A stretch of DNA of 64,000 bases, from assembly GCA_032622095.1 (NCBI GenBank), contig CP136065.1, positions 240,973,530 through 241,037,529 on the forward strand, in the 5' to 3' direction. How positions within the stretch are numbered: the stretch's first letter is position 1; every line of letters begins with the position of its first letter. Positions 25,440 through 38,300 of the stretch are shown piece after piece. This stretch comes from Siphonodentalium dalli. Lineage: Eukaryota > Mollusca > Scaphopoda > Gadilida > Siphonodentaliidae. A model generated the notes under the pieces. That model was not told the DNA's origin. It did no database searches and saw only the letters and a list, made by a program, of their open reading frames with translations. A program made the position numbers and the translations under genes.

Positions 25440-25870
25440 CTTTCCGCATTACTGCCCCGTTCCGATGTGCATTCCATATATGGAATTCGTGTGTATTCAA
25501 AACACCATATATGGAATGCACCTCCAGAACTTTGATTTGTACCATTTAAACCGCGGAATGCGGTCTGGATGGATCCAATATGGCCGCGACTAAGTTATCT
25601 CGCTTATTGAATCCGCTTATCACTACATCTAATAGATACACCCTATCACTTACTCGCGGCCATATTGAATCCACCAGGTCCGGTTCCGTGTTTTTACCTA
25701 ATTTTCCATATATGGAAGTCACGAATAATTCAAAAGCTCCATATATGGAAATGCTACTCCAAACTTTTACCTGTAGCACTAAAACCGCGGAACCGGGGCT
25801 CGGTAAATCTTTGAAAGCACGGAATCGGGCCTGGTGGATCCAATATGGCCGCGAGTTAGTGACAGAGCGT
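25440..25870. repeat. Duplicated block with four CArG-box palindromes
   Basis: CCATATATGG occurs at 25474-25483, 25505-25514, 25706-25715 and 25739-25748, arranged as two pairs about 232 bp apart. Blocks with ggatccaatatggccgcga lie at about 25570 and 25838, with an inverted relative at 25650. The sequence is a CArG consensus (serum response factor site), but the paired repeat context suggests a transposable element or duplicated palindrome. Regulatory function is unproven. Confidence 0.7.
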
Positions 25871-26530
25871 ATTGTCCTCAATTTGACCCTGTTCGAGTTA
25901 AGTTATTAGAAGATCTTCCTGATGGTGAAATTTCAACTCGAACACTCCTTTGTGGAGACATTAGGCTTTCTAATCCACATAACATACTGATTTTCGATGC
26001 ATTACAAAAGTTCATACTGCCGCAATCGAAAAGATTGCCATAAATATACGTACATGTACATTATATATTATACATTGCATAGAACATTAGGAATGCATTA
26101 GATTGTTGTTCTATATATGATTACTGTTGACTTGAACGTCGACATACTGTTTAGTTTGTTTTTTTTAATGATTTTTTATACATGTATAAAAAATTCCCAC
26201 AAATGAATAGATATAATATAATAGTCCAATACCGAATTAATTTATCAAATAAGAAAATAACGAGATGACTTCTTTTAAAAAAAGAAAAAGCCACTCGGCT
26301 TGTTGTCAAATCCTCTATCACATCATTTCCATCCTTCACACACTCATCTCATCTATTGATATATTGTTAAACAATACATTTTGGGGGAGAATAAATATTG
26401 TTTACACTGTCCAGAAATATAATCGTGAGATGCTGCCAGTTAATACACGGAATAAAAATGTATTTAACAGTGGATTTTGATAAAAAACTTCCAATAACTG
26501 TGGGTAAAACAAAGTTTTAAATTAAAGGTA

Positions 26531-27000
26531 CTCAATCCGATAAAACTCCTCTCAATTACTATTTCAATGGCTTCGGGGGTCTAAAATATTTGATTCGAGT
26601 CGAGGAAGTCACCCATCAAAGCTCAGATTTGTTAGATATCGATTTTAGAAATCTATTATTTTTCATTATCGGGAATACTTTCTGGCCCAGAACTCAGTCA
26701 AAATTGCGTTATTATTACCACTTGATTTTAGAGTTATCCATCCTTGTCTGTTTGAATAGATTTTGGTGTACACATCCCGAGCAGATTACGGCAGTTGAAG
26801 GCAATTATTAGTACTCATCTCGAGTAAATAACAAATTTCAAAAATCAATATCTAATAACTCTGAGCTTTGTTTGATGGGTTCCTCGACTCGAATCAAATA
26901 TTTTTTACCCCCAAAGCCAAAGAAATAGTAATATAGGACCCTCTGATCGGATTGTTGTTGTTGGAATCTGTTGAGATGGGGACCCTCTGTTCGGATTGAG
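26531..27000. mobile_element. TA-flanked foldback MITE
   Basis: Ends are CTCAATCCGA and its inverse TCGGATTGAG, with TA on both sides (26529-26530 and 27001-27002). Long inverted arms run at 26555-26633 and 26859-26935 (gattcgagtcgagga / tcctcgactcgaatc). TA duplication fits a Tc1/mariner-type MITE. Related fragments lie near 11040 and 15280. Confidence 0.65.
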
Positions 27001-27002
27001 TA

Positions 27003-28680
27003 GCTTTAAACGAATATACGAAAGCTTGCACATCACTATATATGCAAGTAAGTAAATCACAAATATGTGCTGGAAATTCAGGTCAAGTTCAACACCAGAG
27101 GAACCACTGCAAGGTATAATTATATAATATTTGCAGTACTAGAGGTCAAAGGCAAAGTGTCACATAGATTACGCAAGGTTTGCTCGGAGTTCAAAGTCCC
27201 TTAACCTTTTTAGGTGTGGAAGATTCTTAACTGGCGTCACTTGTACATACAGTATACACATCTGCAAATTCACGGATTCAATTATAAGGAAAACAAACGT
27301 TCTCTACATCAATCGAATACTGGAGTGCATCGCTAAAACTCAACGGGTGAAACTAGTACAAAAGAATAAGAACATGTTTGACTTTTTCGACTAAAGACAA
27401 CTGTACACAGAAAGCTTGGATCGGTACGCAATTATCAATGCACAATAAATCTACTTTCAGTTTCGATTTTAGGTATTATACATACATTTGTTCAAAAGAA
27501 ACGTGTGGACTGAATCTGAATTCAGTTTCAGGCTGTGTATCACCATTGCAGCCAGAATCACTATTTGAATCAATATGTTTGGAATTCATTACTCAACACT
27601 TGAGAGATAAAACTTGACTTTGAGTCCGTCGAAATTACAACACGAGAAATATATAATATGAAAAATACGAATCCGGAGCCGGAATTATGTTCGGCCAAAG
27701 TCCGGATTCATGAACAATCTGATCCATGGTGGATATCATATCCAATACAATTTCAGTCAGAATCCACAAAATGAGATGAAACCAACAACAGACACATATA
27801 ATAATATATATAACATTAGGCCATCGACACATGTATAACACAATACCATTTTCAGTATGATCCTACTGGATCATGACATATAGATAGAGCCTAATTCACC
27901 CATATGCATATGCATGCATCTTGGCATATCGTGGCTATGTGTGTTGGTCCAGTTACCTCCATATATAGGCTATACAAGCGATGGTCGCAATTTATTGTCT
28001 GACGTCTATACAACATTCGACCTGTCGAATAACATCGCTTATAAATACCCGTCTCTTTGCAGGCGACTGCTTACTGCATCGAAATATTGACATAATATAA
28101 GTACCATCACAACACACAGAAAGAAATTTCTGTACACGCTGAACCAGTATGGAGTAAACTACATACCCACATATAAAATATGTCCGTATGAATCATGGTG
28201 TATGTTTACAAAAACTGACAGTGAACTCATAGATAGCTAGGCCAACACATGGATATTGAATTTAACACCAAGAAATTTCATATTCTATCAATCAAAAACA
28301 TCTATACAATAGTACTATGTATGTTGAATAATGGCGTCATTATATACAGAAGTCAACGATCACTCGTGCGTCGGATGACATTAACGTACAACAACTTCAG
28401 CTGGGGCACTCATCTATACTAATCAAACTCCGTTTTGTTTGTTTGTTTGTTTGTTTGACTGTCTGGCTATGGGCGGGCGACCAAAAGGCTGGACCCTCGG
28501 GGCTTACAATTTCTACACAATGGTCATGGGATAGGTTCCGTTGGCATCAGATGTCTTAAATTGGCAAGGTATAAGCAACAATGTATATGATCGTAAGCCA
28601 CTCTGCGGGAAGGTATGCCGGGTGGGTGCATGGGTGGTCCGAGAGGCAAACGGCACACACGATATGTCTATAGATTTCCT
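27003..28680. other. Non-coding intergenic stretch
   Basis: No gene is recognised. It contains a (gttt)n microsatellite at about 28432-28456. Short ORFs, including one of 79 codons at 27378, show no family match. Confidence 0.5.
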
Positions 28681-28706
28681 GTTTACAGTCATTAGACTCT
28701 TTGTGT

Positions 28707-28786
28707 GATCACCGAAGTTAAGCAACATCGATCTCGGTTAGTCCTTGGATGGTTGACCGGCTGGGAATTCCGGGGTGCTGTCAACT
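28707..28786 (+). pseudogene. 5S rRNA-derived fragment (pseudogene or SINE head)
   Basis: About 80 nt matches the 3' two-thirds of animal 5S rRNA: gatcaccgaagttaagcaac, then ggttagtccttggatgg, gaccggctgggaa and ccggggtgctgt. This part includes the internal control region elements of a 5S gene. The first ~40 nt of 5S is not present upstream and several conserved bases differ. It is therefore a truncated pseudogene or part of a 5S-derived SINE. Confidence 0.8.
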
Positions 28787-29159
28787 TTCGGTGAGACTCC
28801 CACACTCAGCTTCCCCCGACGTACATATATATATAATATCAAGCATTCGACCTGACCACGGGTTTACGATTTGTGGAAATCGGGAGTAACGTTTAGTGTT
28901 GTGACCATACATGCAATTTTGTGTCAATTAATGATATGTGGTTAAAACATGTACGAAAGATTGGTTACTTGGACGTATGTACATCCTGATCCAGAAAGAT
29001 AAAATATGAAACATCGAAATTTCCACTGCATGCACATTGCCGAATACAGAATCATTAATCTTCTTCGAACTCCGAGTCCCGCTTCGAGTGATAAACATAG
29101 ACGGAGGAATACAAACAATAATTCAGTATACATGCATACGAGCCAAAAACAGACTTGAA

Positions 29160-29440
29160 CCACGGGTGCATGTAACGTGCTCCGTTGCCCGCCCCCATTT
29201 TGCACTGCCCAAATATGCCGCCTCTTATATGTACGCGCCTGCTTCACGTTAATGCATGTATCTGTCTGTATCTGTAGTTGTTACGTCCTAGTGACCAAAG
29301 CATGGTAGTATAATAAGGTCATTATTATACTACCATTAACGTGAAGCAGGCGTGTATATAGAGGCGGCGTATATGGGCAGTGCAAAAGGGGGGCGGGCAG
29401 CGGAGCGCGTTACAGGCCACTAAGGTGCTTGAACCAACGG
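29160..29440. repeat. Foldback element with ~95 bp arms
   Basis: The left arm (about 29160-29255, containing ccgcctcttatatgtacgcg and gcctgcttcacgttaatg) is the inverse of 29336-29440. The loop contains a further perfect hairpin, ggtagtataata / tattatactacc, at 29305-29335. No ORF is supported. Confidence 0.8.
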
Positions 29441-30780
29441 GATCGGGATTGCACGCTATAGAGTGTAAAATAATTCATTAGCCCATTTCCGGATCCAGAC
29501 CACAAAGCCGGAAACATATCCACAGTATCGTTTCGTTACAGATAATTCTTATTTTCTAGCAACCCGGACTTCCTCCTTTTCTGCAAATCATTTTGCCGGC
29601 ATTCATTTCATCATCAACGTCTGTAAATGTACGTGACATTTGATTGTTCATGTGATTATGGTAGTGTAATAAACCGAAGATATATAGAACACATACACAA
29701 CATGTAAATACTGTGTGTCGTATTCCAAATATTGCGATGACAGTCATTTTCTTTTTTGCATTGCAATCAGAAAGACGTTTCGTACCAGAATGGTTCTGAT
29801 ATAACATTCAATATCTACGAAGTTTTATGAGTTATGATGCATACAATTTGTCAAAGCCTCTCACAGCCATTTAAAGTTTGGGTTAAGTCCCAATTGCATA
29901 CCTATACTAGAGGAATCAATCATAACAGCAAATTATTCAGGCATAGTGTCACTGCCAGTGGTAGGTGCCAACTTTTCTACCAAAGACAAAGAAATGAGTC
30001 CAGGATAATTGTTAGGGTACGTAAATAGAGCTGAATGAGTGATTTTGCAAAATTCAAAAACATTTTGAATTTGGGATCCAAGCTTTGGTCACACAGGGAT
30101 GGATCCTGGCCTTTCTCTTATTGATAACCTGGTTGGCGGGTTACACAAATGCAGTGTGACGATTTGCAGTAAGTCCCCGAAATTACGGACGTCCGCTAAA
30201 ATAGGCGAAAGAGACGACTTTAAACTTGGAGGAATGGGTGTGTATAGGTCAATTGAGATATTTAAAAACAAATAATGGCACAAAAATCGATGATATTGGC
30301 TTGTTCTATCAATTATATTTGCTTAGCTCACTTGGCGCAATAAATATTATGCTAAACATTTGCTATAGGCCTATATACATGTATGTCCCCATAAATGCTT
30401 GGATGACCCCTTAAACTCGTGAGTTAAATGAAACATATGGAATAGATGTTATTCAGTCAATTAAATAATATTATTCATTATACTCCCGGAGGATGCTGCG
30501 GGATGTCCCGATCACGCAAATTAAATCGCGGGGGTTCCTCAACTCACATTCAAAATTCGCAGAGGTCTCTTTATAAGTTATCAAAACGAACAACTTTAAA
30601 GAAGGAAAGTGGTGTTTACTGGCTAGTTATTAGTATATTCTTCAATGAATATTAAATAATAATGGTTTAATTCATCAATTATATTCGCAAAGGTCCTTTT
30701 GCAGACATTGAAAATGGTGATTAGAATTCGAGGAGATCCCCATATATACGTTCCCATGCATGCCTGAAGGTCTACTTATA
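29441..30780. other. Non-coding intergenic stretch
   Basis: No gene is recognised; it is AT-rich. A segment near 30440-30740 resembles 31440-31760 (shared tattcagtcaattaaataat and catcaattatattcgc), which is a diverged local duplication flanking the repeat at 30783. Confidence 0.5.
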
Positions 30781-30782
30781 AT

Positions 30783-31403
30783 TAGCTCAATTTGACGAAG
30801 TCAAGTTTGATCTATTGCCATGGGTTGGCATGCATACGTCCGTCAACAATTTCCATTAGCACACCCTACAGGTCACATCTCTCATCCGATCATCATCAAT
30901 TCATATGGATCATCAGGATGACCTCCAGATTCCAGCAGCCATCTTGGATTTCAAATTTGAATCCATTGGCACACCCTGCAGCCTGCATCCCACATCCGTC
31001 ACCAAACTTCATATGGATCTTCGGGGTGACCTCTAGATGGGAGCCTCCTATTTTAACAGAAATTTGTTTAAAAACATGACAGCCGGCAGCCATCTTGGAT
31101 TTTACTCTTTGCCTGACTAAATTCTTTGGCACACCATACAGACCACATCCCTCATCCGATCATCACCAAACTTCATATGGATCTTTTGTGTGACCTCTAG
31201 ATGGCAGCCATAAATTTTTTCCGAATTTCATTGAAAAACATGGCCGCCAGCATCCATCTTAGATTTTACTTTATATATATCTCTTCATGTGAAATTTAGT
31301 ACTAGTATTACTTAGACATATAAACTTTCCACATTCCTAATCGATCTATTGACTGTATCACATAAAATATACCCCTTCCAATGTTGAGCTACAGTGTCAT
31401 TGA
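30783..31403 (+). repeat. Interspersed repeat (agctca...tgagct family), short copy
   Basis: It begins ttagctcaatttgac, passes gccatgggttggcat and cgtccgtcaacaattt, and ends gttgagctacagtgtcattg. Internal blocks with ccatcttggatttt and aacttcatatggatc are repeated two to three times. The same family, much expanded, fills 61065-63150. Confidence 0.75.
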
Positions 31404-31850
31404 CACCTTTTATTTGTGAATAGGATGAAGAATATCAATTATTGGTGTTATTCAGTCAATTAAATAATATTACTTGTCAACTATTGCCTACATGTACTCC
31501 AGAAGAATGTGGGTGTCCCTATCATGCAAATTAAATCACGGATGTCCCTCAACTCGCATTCACAATTTGTGGAGGTGTCTCTATAAATTGGCAAAGCGAA
31601 CAACTTAATGAAGGAAAGTGGTGTATACTGGCTAGTTAATACATATTCTTCAACGAATAATATATACTAATGGTTTTATTCATCAATTATATTCGCGGAG
31701 GTCCCTTTTGCAGAGATTGAATATGAGGATAACAATTTGTGGAGGTCCCCACATACATGCCCATGCATGTCCGGAGGTCCCCTTATAATTTGTGATTAAG
31801 ATGAAGAATATCGATTATTGATGTTATTCAGTAATATGTTATTTGTAATA

Positions 31851-32125
31851 GACTTAAAGCCACATGGCTGTTTGCGCTAAAAAATATACCTAATTATATT
31901 CGCTTCTGAATTTTTCCCGGTATCAAATTATGTCAATAAATACCTCAACTTTGTTTCCCAGAAGGACGGATTGAAGTCATAAAAAATACAACTTTGAACA
32001 CGTTAATTGGGTCCAAATAAAAATCAGCTATTTGTATTCATCGTAATTCTGGAATCAAAAACGGATATGTCCGGAAAAGGTATATTACATAATCTAACAA
32101 GAAACTATTTAAAAACTTTGCTCAC
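31851..32125 (+). repeat. Interspersed repeat, copy just upstream of NPEPPS start
   Basis: Shared with 37985-38242 in the same order: aaagccacatgg, ttgaagtcataaaaaat, attgggtcc and ccggaaaaggtatatt. It ends about 120 bp before the presumed start codon. Just after it a ~46 bp segment (gatcggcct...ttaggttattaa) is tandemly duplicated at 32125-32212. Confidence 0.75.
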
Positions 32126-32244
32126 TGTGCACTATCACGATCGGCCTGTCGTTAGGTTATTAAGGTAAACCTGTGCACTATTATGATCGGCCTCTTGTTA
32201 GGTTATTAAACCTGTGCCCTATCTCCTTTCAGCTCTTCTCAGTC

Positions 32245-32367
32245 ATGCCTGGAAAGAAAGATTTCGAAAGGCTGTCAACAACAGTAAGGCCAATCAACTA
32301 TAACATATGGTTACATCCAGATTTGAAGGCTTTTGAATTCCAAGGCAAGGAAGTTATCGATGTAGAG
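32245..32367 (+). CDS. NPEPPS: NPEPPS-like exon 1
   Basis: 41 codons, [20 protein letters not shown] onward to KEVIDVE, phase 0, donor gtaagc. It covers the first strands of the N-terminal saddle domain. Confidence 0.9.
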
Positions 32368-35300
32368 GTAAGCATCGCTTATTTTGTATTTGAACATTTG
32401 TGGATGTTATTGACTTATTGTTAAAGGGACTTAAAGAGGTACATTACACTAAATCCGGCCATATATGGATGGGACCATCTCCTTTTATACTCAACAGAAT
32501 ATATGCAACTAAGGAATGAATTTGAGCCATGGGTCAGTGCAAAATACACTCATGTGCCCTATGATGAACAACATGCAAACAACATGGTAATTATAATGAA
32601 AATGAATTTATGACTCTTGTCACTTCTAGGAATCGAGATTAAAGGGAAAAAAAGAAAACATTATATATTATAATACTGATTGGTTATATTTGTGAAAACA
32701 TTTCAATGTATTTAAATTAAAAATTTATTTAATTTTTATTGAAATCAAGAACAAGGCATGTTGACATTAAACCAAACAGGTAACACTAGAGATACACAAT
32801 TTCACTTATATGTCACACATAGCATTATAATAAAGATATATAATGTTATTGTTCCTGTTTTTGATTTGGTGTAGAATATAAGAGTGGAGAAGATGAGGCA
32901 AAGTGTATGTATTTTTTAACCAAAAAATATTTACAAAAATATGAGACAGCAATGATGTTTATAGCTTTAATTTTTATTTTTTTTGAACATTATTGCAACC
33001 ACCTCACCTCATCAGTTTTTCAACCCTTCCATGACTGTAACTTCTTAAAAATTTACGAAAACACTGTGCCAATGCATTCTCTTATATATGAGAGTCTCCC
33101 ATAAGGGAGCCTCACATATATAAGATAATACATTGGCCTAACAATATTTACCTTGACCATAGGCATATAATCTTTCTGCCAGTATTGGATTCTACTTTCT
33201 ATTTTCTACTTTCAGATCTCTGAAGCCACCGACGCTGTTACTATCAATAGTGTTGATATAGACATCCATTCAGCGTCTTATTCAGCAAAAGGTAAAAGCT
33301 CACTTTTGACAAATTTAGTTTTTTTTTGGGGGGGGGGGGGGTTTCATCTAATTTTGTATCATTGAATATCTTAATTATTACCGTGTACACCATCTATCTA
33401 GTACAAACACTTGAAGGTTATACTAAGACTCTGAGACTATGAATATAGAGGTGATATATATTTATATACATATGTATATCTATATATATATATTCAGGTC
33501 CTGTCCACTCATGCTATGCTATGACTTGGCTAGTGACCGTGTTTAGGTCGTATCAGCTTTTGTTTTGATTGTCACACAGTGAGTGAGACCATGTGCACAA
33601 CGATTAATCTTAATCCTATAGATTTTACACATACTTTCAATCTAGTTGCCACTTGAGCTGGCCCTTAGCACAAATGTCAACCAGCATGGAACCTGTGGAC
33701 CTGGCGGAGTTATTACCATTTTTCGACATAGAAATGTTTTATGTTTTTTATTTTAGAGTTATTGACCCTTTCTCAACACATTTAAGATGTGCAACATATT
33801 TTAGTGAAAATGCACTCGCAACTTTCTTATTTTCTTCAGATTCAGAGAAATCACTTAATGCAGCATTCACATTCAACACAGACGATGAGAAAGTCACATT
33901 CAAATTTGAGGAACAATTGCAGGTAAGCTATTTTATATATATATCCAGCAGGCTTGAAAATATAGTGCCGGTCATCTGCAGAATGAGGTCCCCAGAGGGG
34001 TCAAGTTAGTGATGCTGCCCGGCACCGCTGGCTAACATCACTAAATTCACCCTCTAAGGACCTCATTCTGCTTAAGCCTCATCTTCTCTGGAGAGTATTT
34101 TTATAATCAAATTAAAAAGTTTTTTATTCTCGTTAGAAACTTCTTTAGAAAGTTTAATTTTCTTTTTTAGTTTATTTTCTCAATATTCCAAAAATGGAAG
34201 ACAACACTATGTATAATCGGTGCACTTCAACATCTGGGAACTTAGTTCTATGTCTACTAAGAAAGCATGATTTGGAACAGTAAACACAGAAGTGAACAAA
34301 AAATCAATGCAGAAGTGAAACGTCTGCAAAATTCATCACAGTATTGCGCGCGCATCACAATTTCACCGATCCATTTGGCAATAGAGTTACCTCGTGACGT
34401 CACAGAGTTCTGCTAGTCCCGACTCGAATGAGTCCAATTTGACTTTCGGGAGTCCAATGTGACTTTTTCCCCTGATTATCATATGATGGCTTTTACCCAG
34501 TCATAAATAGTGTTAGTTAAGGGATGGATAATAATATATTATATAGATAATGAGTTCTTCCCGTGAATCCCAATATTAAAACAGAAAGAAACTTGAAATA
34601 CCCCAGTAACTTTTTCTTAGATTAATGAAGCAGGTTTAACTGTATTTTACGTATATGGAGTATGCATGTGTAGTCATACGATAACAATGTGTGGAATTAT
34701 TTGTTGTTCGGTCCCCAAGATCGCACCTTGGTCCAAATATGGGGCCAATCTTTTGCCTTTATCTCAATGCAAAACAGATACGATTTGTGCCCATTTTCAG
34801 CCTGAATATCCCCAATCACATTCTTTCATTTTCACCTAGTGTCAGCCTAGAGTCATTAGCCTATTAACTGGCAAAACTATGCCCACAGCACTCTAAATAT
34901 CAATTAAATGAGTTTTGGCATGTTTTGAGATAGGTGTAGCCATCATTTGATCTTCAAGCTGATTCATCAGTGATTATGTTTAGAGATGGGGGAAATTGAC
35001 AGAATTAAAACAAGGATATTTGGCATGTACGGCAAGTTATTTGTTTTATGGAAATTTTCAAGTTTGACTGGCCATGTCTAGTTCAAGTTTTCTGATAGGA
35101 AAATCATAAAATGTATAAACTTATTATGAAGATATCTCAATTTTTTGTTTTTAAATAGCTGTCGTCAGTGGGTATTTGTGGGAAGATGGTGGATTATTTA
35201 GTAACTCAACTTTGTAAGCTCAAATTGTTATTGTATTTTGCGGTAGTACAATTCGAAATGGCTAAAGGGAGTTTTTTGCCACTATCTAGTGATACTCTTG

Positions 35301-38300
35301 TTCCCCATTGTAGTTCCCGAACCCAAATTACCCAGGATAAGCTATGGTATCTTATCTGATAAATTGTGTTCAATAACTGAAATGTGCGAACACAAATTTT
35401 GTTTTGAAAAATGTTTGAAGATTGGCTGAAAGAGTGATGTCAATAGATCATAGGTCTGTTTTAATTTAATTTCTATATATTTTATCTTTTTACAGCCAGG
35501 TAGTGGTACCTTGAGTATTTCATTCCTGGGAAAACTTAATGACAAAATGAAGGGTTTTTACAGAAGTAAATACACAGAGAACGGAGAAGAACGATTTGGT
35601 GCAGTAACTCAGTTTGAGGTAGGTAGATAGTTTAAGGTAGGTAGATTTGGTGCAGTAACATGGTTTGAGGTAGGTAGATTTGGTGCAGTAACACGGTTTG
35701 AGGTAGGTACATGTAGATTTTGTGCAGAAACACAGTTTGAGGTAAGTACATGTAGATTTTGTGCAGAAACACTGTTTGAGGTAGGTACATGTAGATTTTG
35801 TGCAGAAACACGGTTTGAGGTAGGTACTAGGGCTGGACGATATTAACGAAAATAAAAACTGCGATTTTTTTAAATTAAAACCGTGGTTAACGATATAATC
35901 GCGTTTTTTTAAAACATCAGATACTAGTAACTTAAAACAGTTTCTCACTGTTCGCTAGAATCACATCATTGTCATTAATTTTGACAAGTTGACGTCAATA
36001 ATAACATACACAACCACTCAACCAATGACAACCTCATGCTCGATCGATATTTGGAACGAAAAGTAAATTCACCGGTTAAATTCCGCTATTCGGACAATTT
36101 CGTTCCGGTGACTTGACAAATTCTGGTATATACCGATAATTAATAAAACCATTATCTGGTCTATGCCAAAACTAAAAGTGTTCTATACTATAGTATCCTT
36201 TTCTAACTCGGTATATTCAACCATGTTGAGTAAATACATGTTGTTCCCGATGACACTTGCGTCGCTTGACAAATGGAAATGTGGTTTACCGTCAAGACAA
36301 ATTTTAGCGAAGTCCGCACACACGTAGTACATAACTTTTGGAATTCTGCCAAGCAAGGACACCATGTATTTTTGGGCGGGTTTGAAGCCCTAATTCTATA
36401 TTTTTGGTTTTAACCAATCGCCGTGAGTGGTTTCTTCTAGACGAGAAGGGGGCGGTATCTTTGCTCATTTACTATTTTGATTGACGGTGCATGTGCATCA
36501 TTGTACTGAAGGAAGAGGCGTGGCAAAACTGACATTCATATTGATCTATCACCTGATCAGTCAATTCATTTGGTGAATTCTCTTGTAATAAAAAGTATGC
36601 AGGGAAGTCGGAGGGTTTGTGTAATATTGTGAGCGAAAGGGGGACGTATTCTGGGTTTTCATATCCCCCTAATTTCGTTAGTCGTCCTAAACGTTGTTTA
36701 CTATGATTATTGAATATTGAAAAGTCAGGACACAGGGATTTAGTTGGAATTTAAAACTTAAATAACTCGATTTAGGCTTGAGTTAAACTATTTGTTTGTA
36801 TACGCTTATGATGGTCTGGCACCCTCTAATTGCCGACGATATTACGATTATTTTAGTTTAGACGATATTACTGACGATATTGAAATATTAACCGGGTATT
36901 GACGATTAATCGGGAAACCGCCCAGCACTAGTAGGTACATGTAGATTTGGGGTGCAGTAACTCAGTTTGAGGTAGGTAGTTAGTATGAGGTAGGTAGATT
37001 TGGTGCAGTAACATGGTTTGAGGTAGGTAGATTTTGTGCAGAAACACAGTTTGAGTTAGGTAGATTTGGTGCAGTAACATGGTTTGAGGTAGGTACATGT
37101 AGATTTGGTGCAGTAACTCAGTTTGAGGTAGTTAGTTAGTATGAGGTAGGTAGATTTGGTGCAGTAACAAGGTTTGAGGTAGGTAGATTTGGTGCAGTAA
37201 CACGGTTTGAGGTAGGTACATGTAGATTTTGTGCAGAAACACAGTTTGAGGTAGGTAGATAGTTTGAGGTAGGTAGATTTGGTGCAGTAACTCAGTTTGA
37301 GGTAGGTACATACAGATTTTGAACAAAACAGGACATATTGTGTTATTGGTCTGTCTGTCTATCCATTCACTTTTGGTTTCCAGATGATAAACTTTAGATA
37401 GTCTCAACTGAATGTAATTAAATTTGGTATGTGGCTTTACTAGCACAAATACAGAACAAGCTGGAATTCGCAATTAATTTTCATTTCCGGATGATATAAA
37501 AAGTAAGTCTGAACGTAATGGAATGAAATTTGGTATTGTAAATTTACTAGCCCAAAATACAGGTCAAGTTCGAATTTGGCCATCCAATTTTTACCAGAGT
37601 TATGGCCCTTTGTTGGAATTACCATGGGCATATTTTGCTAGCGATGCACTTGTTGTATATCTACTTTTCAGGCGACTGACGCTAGAAGAGCCTTTCCTTG
37701 TTGGGATGAGCCAGCTATCAAGGCAACATTCGACGTGAGCCTCGTTGTGCCAAAAGATAGAGTTGCTCTGTCCAATATGGTGAGTTTCAAACTGTCGTTT
37801 GTTGAATGTATTATCTGAACATTTCCCAACAAAGAACATGAATCTTTCTGCACTTGCATTAGCTTTTTGTCTTCTGTCTACTTTTATTACCTGAACATCC
37901 CTCGATATGAAGAATAGACCATTCTAATATATACTTTTTTAACTGAATGGGAGATCCATCTAGTAAGGACAGGGATAAAGTCTAATTTGCTTCAAAGCCA
38001 CATGGAGGTCTTTGCTCCAAAATACACGGTATAATGTTCACTTTTGAACTACCTTTCTATGAGCATTATATGTCCCAGAAAGATGCATTGAAGTCATAAA
38101 AAATGCAACTTCGTACACGATGATTGGGTCCCAATAAAATATTGCGACATTTGCAATTTTGGAATCGACATCCGAATAACTTGCGACATCCGGAAAAGGT
38201 ATATTGCTTTATCTTAACATGAAACAATTAAAAAAACTTCACATGCTGTTTTTCTTTGTTTAAATCATCAAAATTATTTAGCACTTTAAACGTTTCAGAG

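Noticed and set aside
29834-30414. Short ORFs of 62-64 codons as small genes
   Set aside because: No homology, no splice or start context, and lengths expected by chance in this composition.
32173-32424. 83-codon ORF starting upstream of NPEPPS exon 1
   Set aside because: Its first part lies before a probable acceptor (tttcag) in duplicated repeat-like sequence and its end reads through the exon 1 donor. Homology begins only at MPGKKDF.
35520-35948. 142-codon minus-strand ORF with [12 protein letters not shown]-type repeats, and the similar one at 37132-37473
   Set aside because: Antisense reading of the exon 4 donor minisatellite; no family match.
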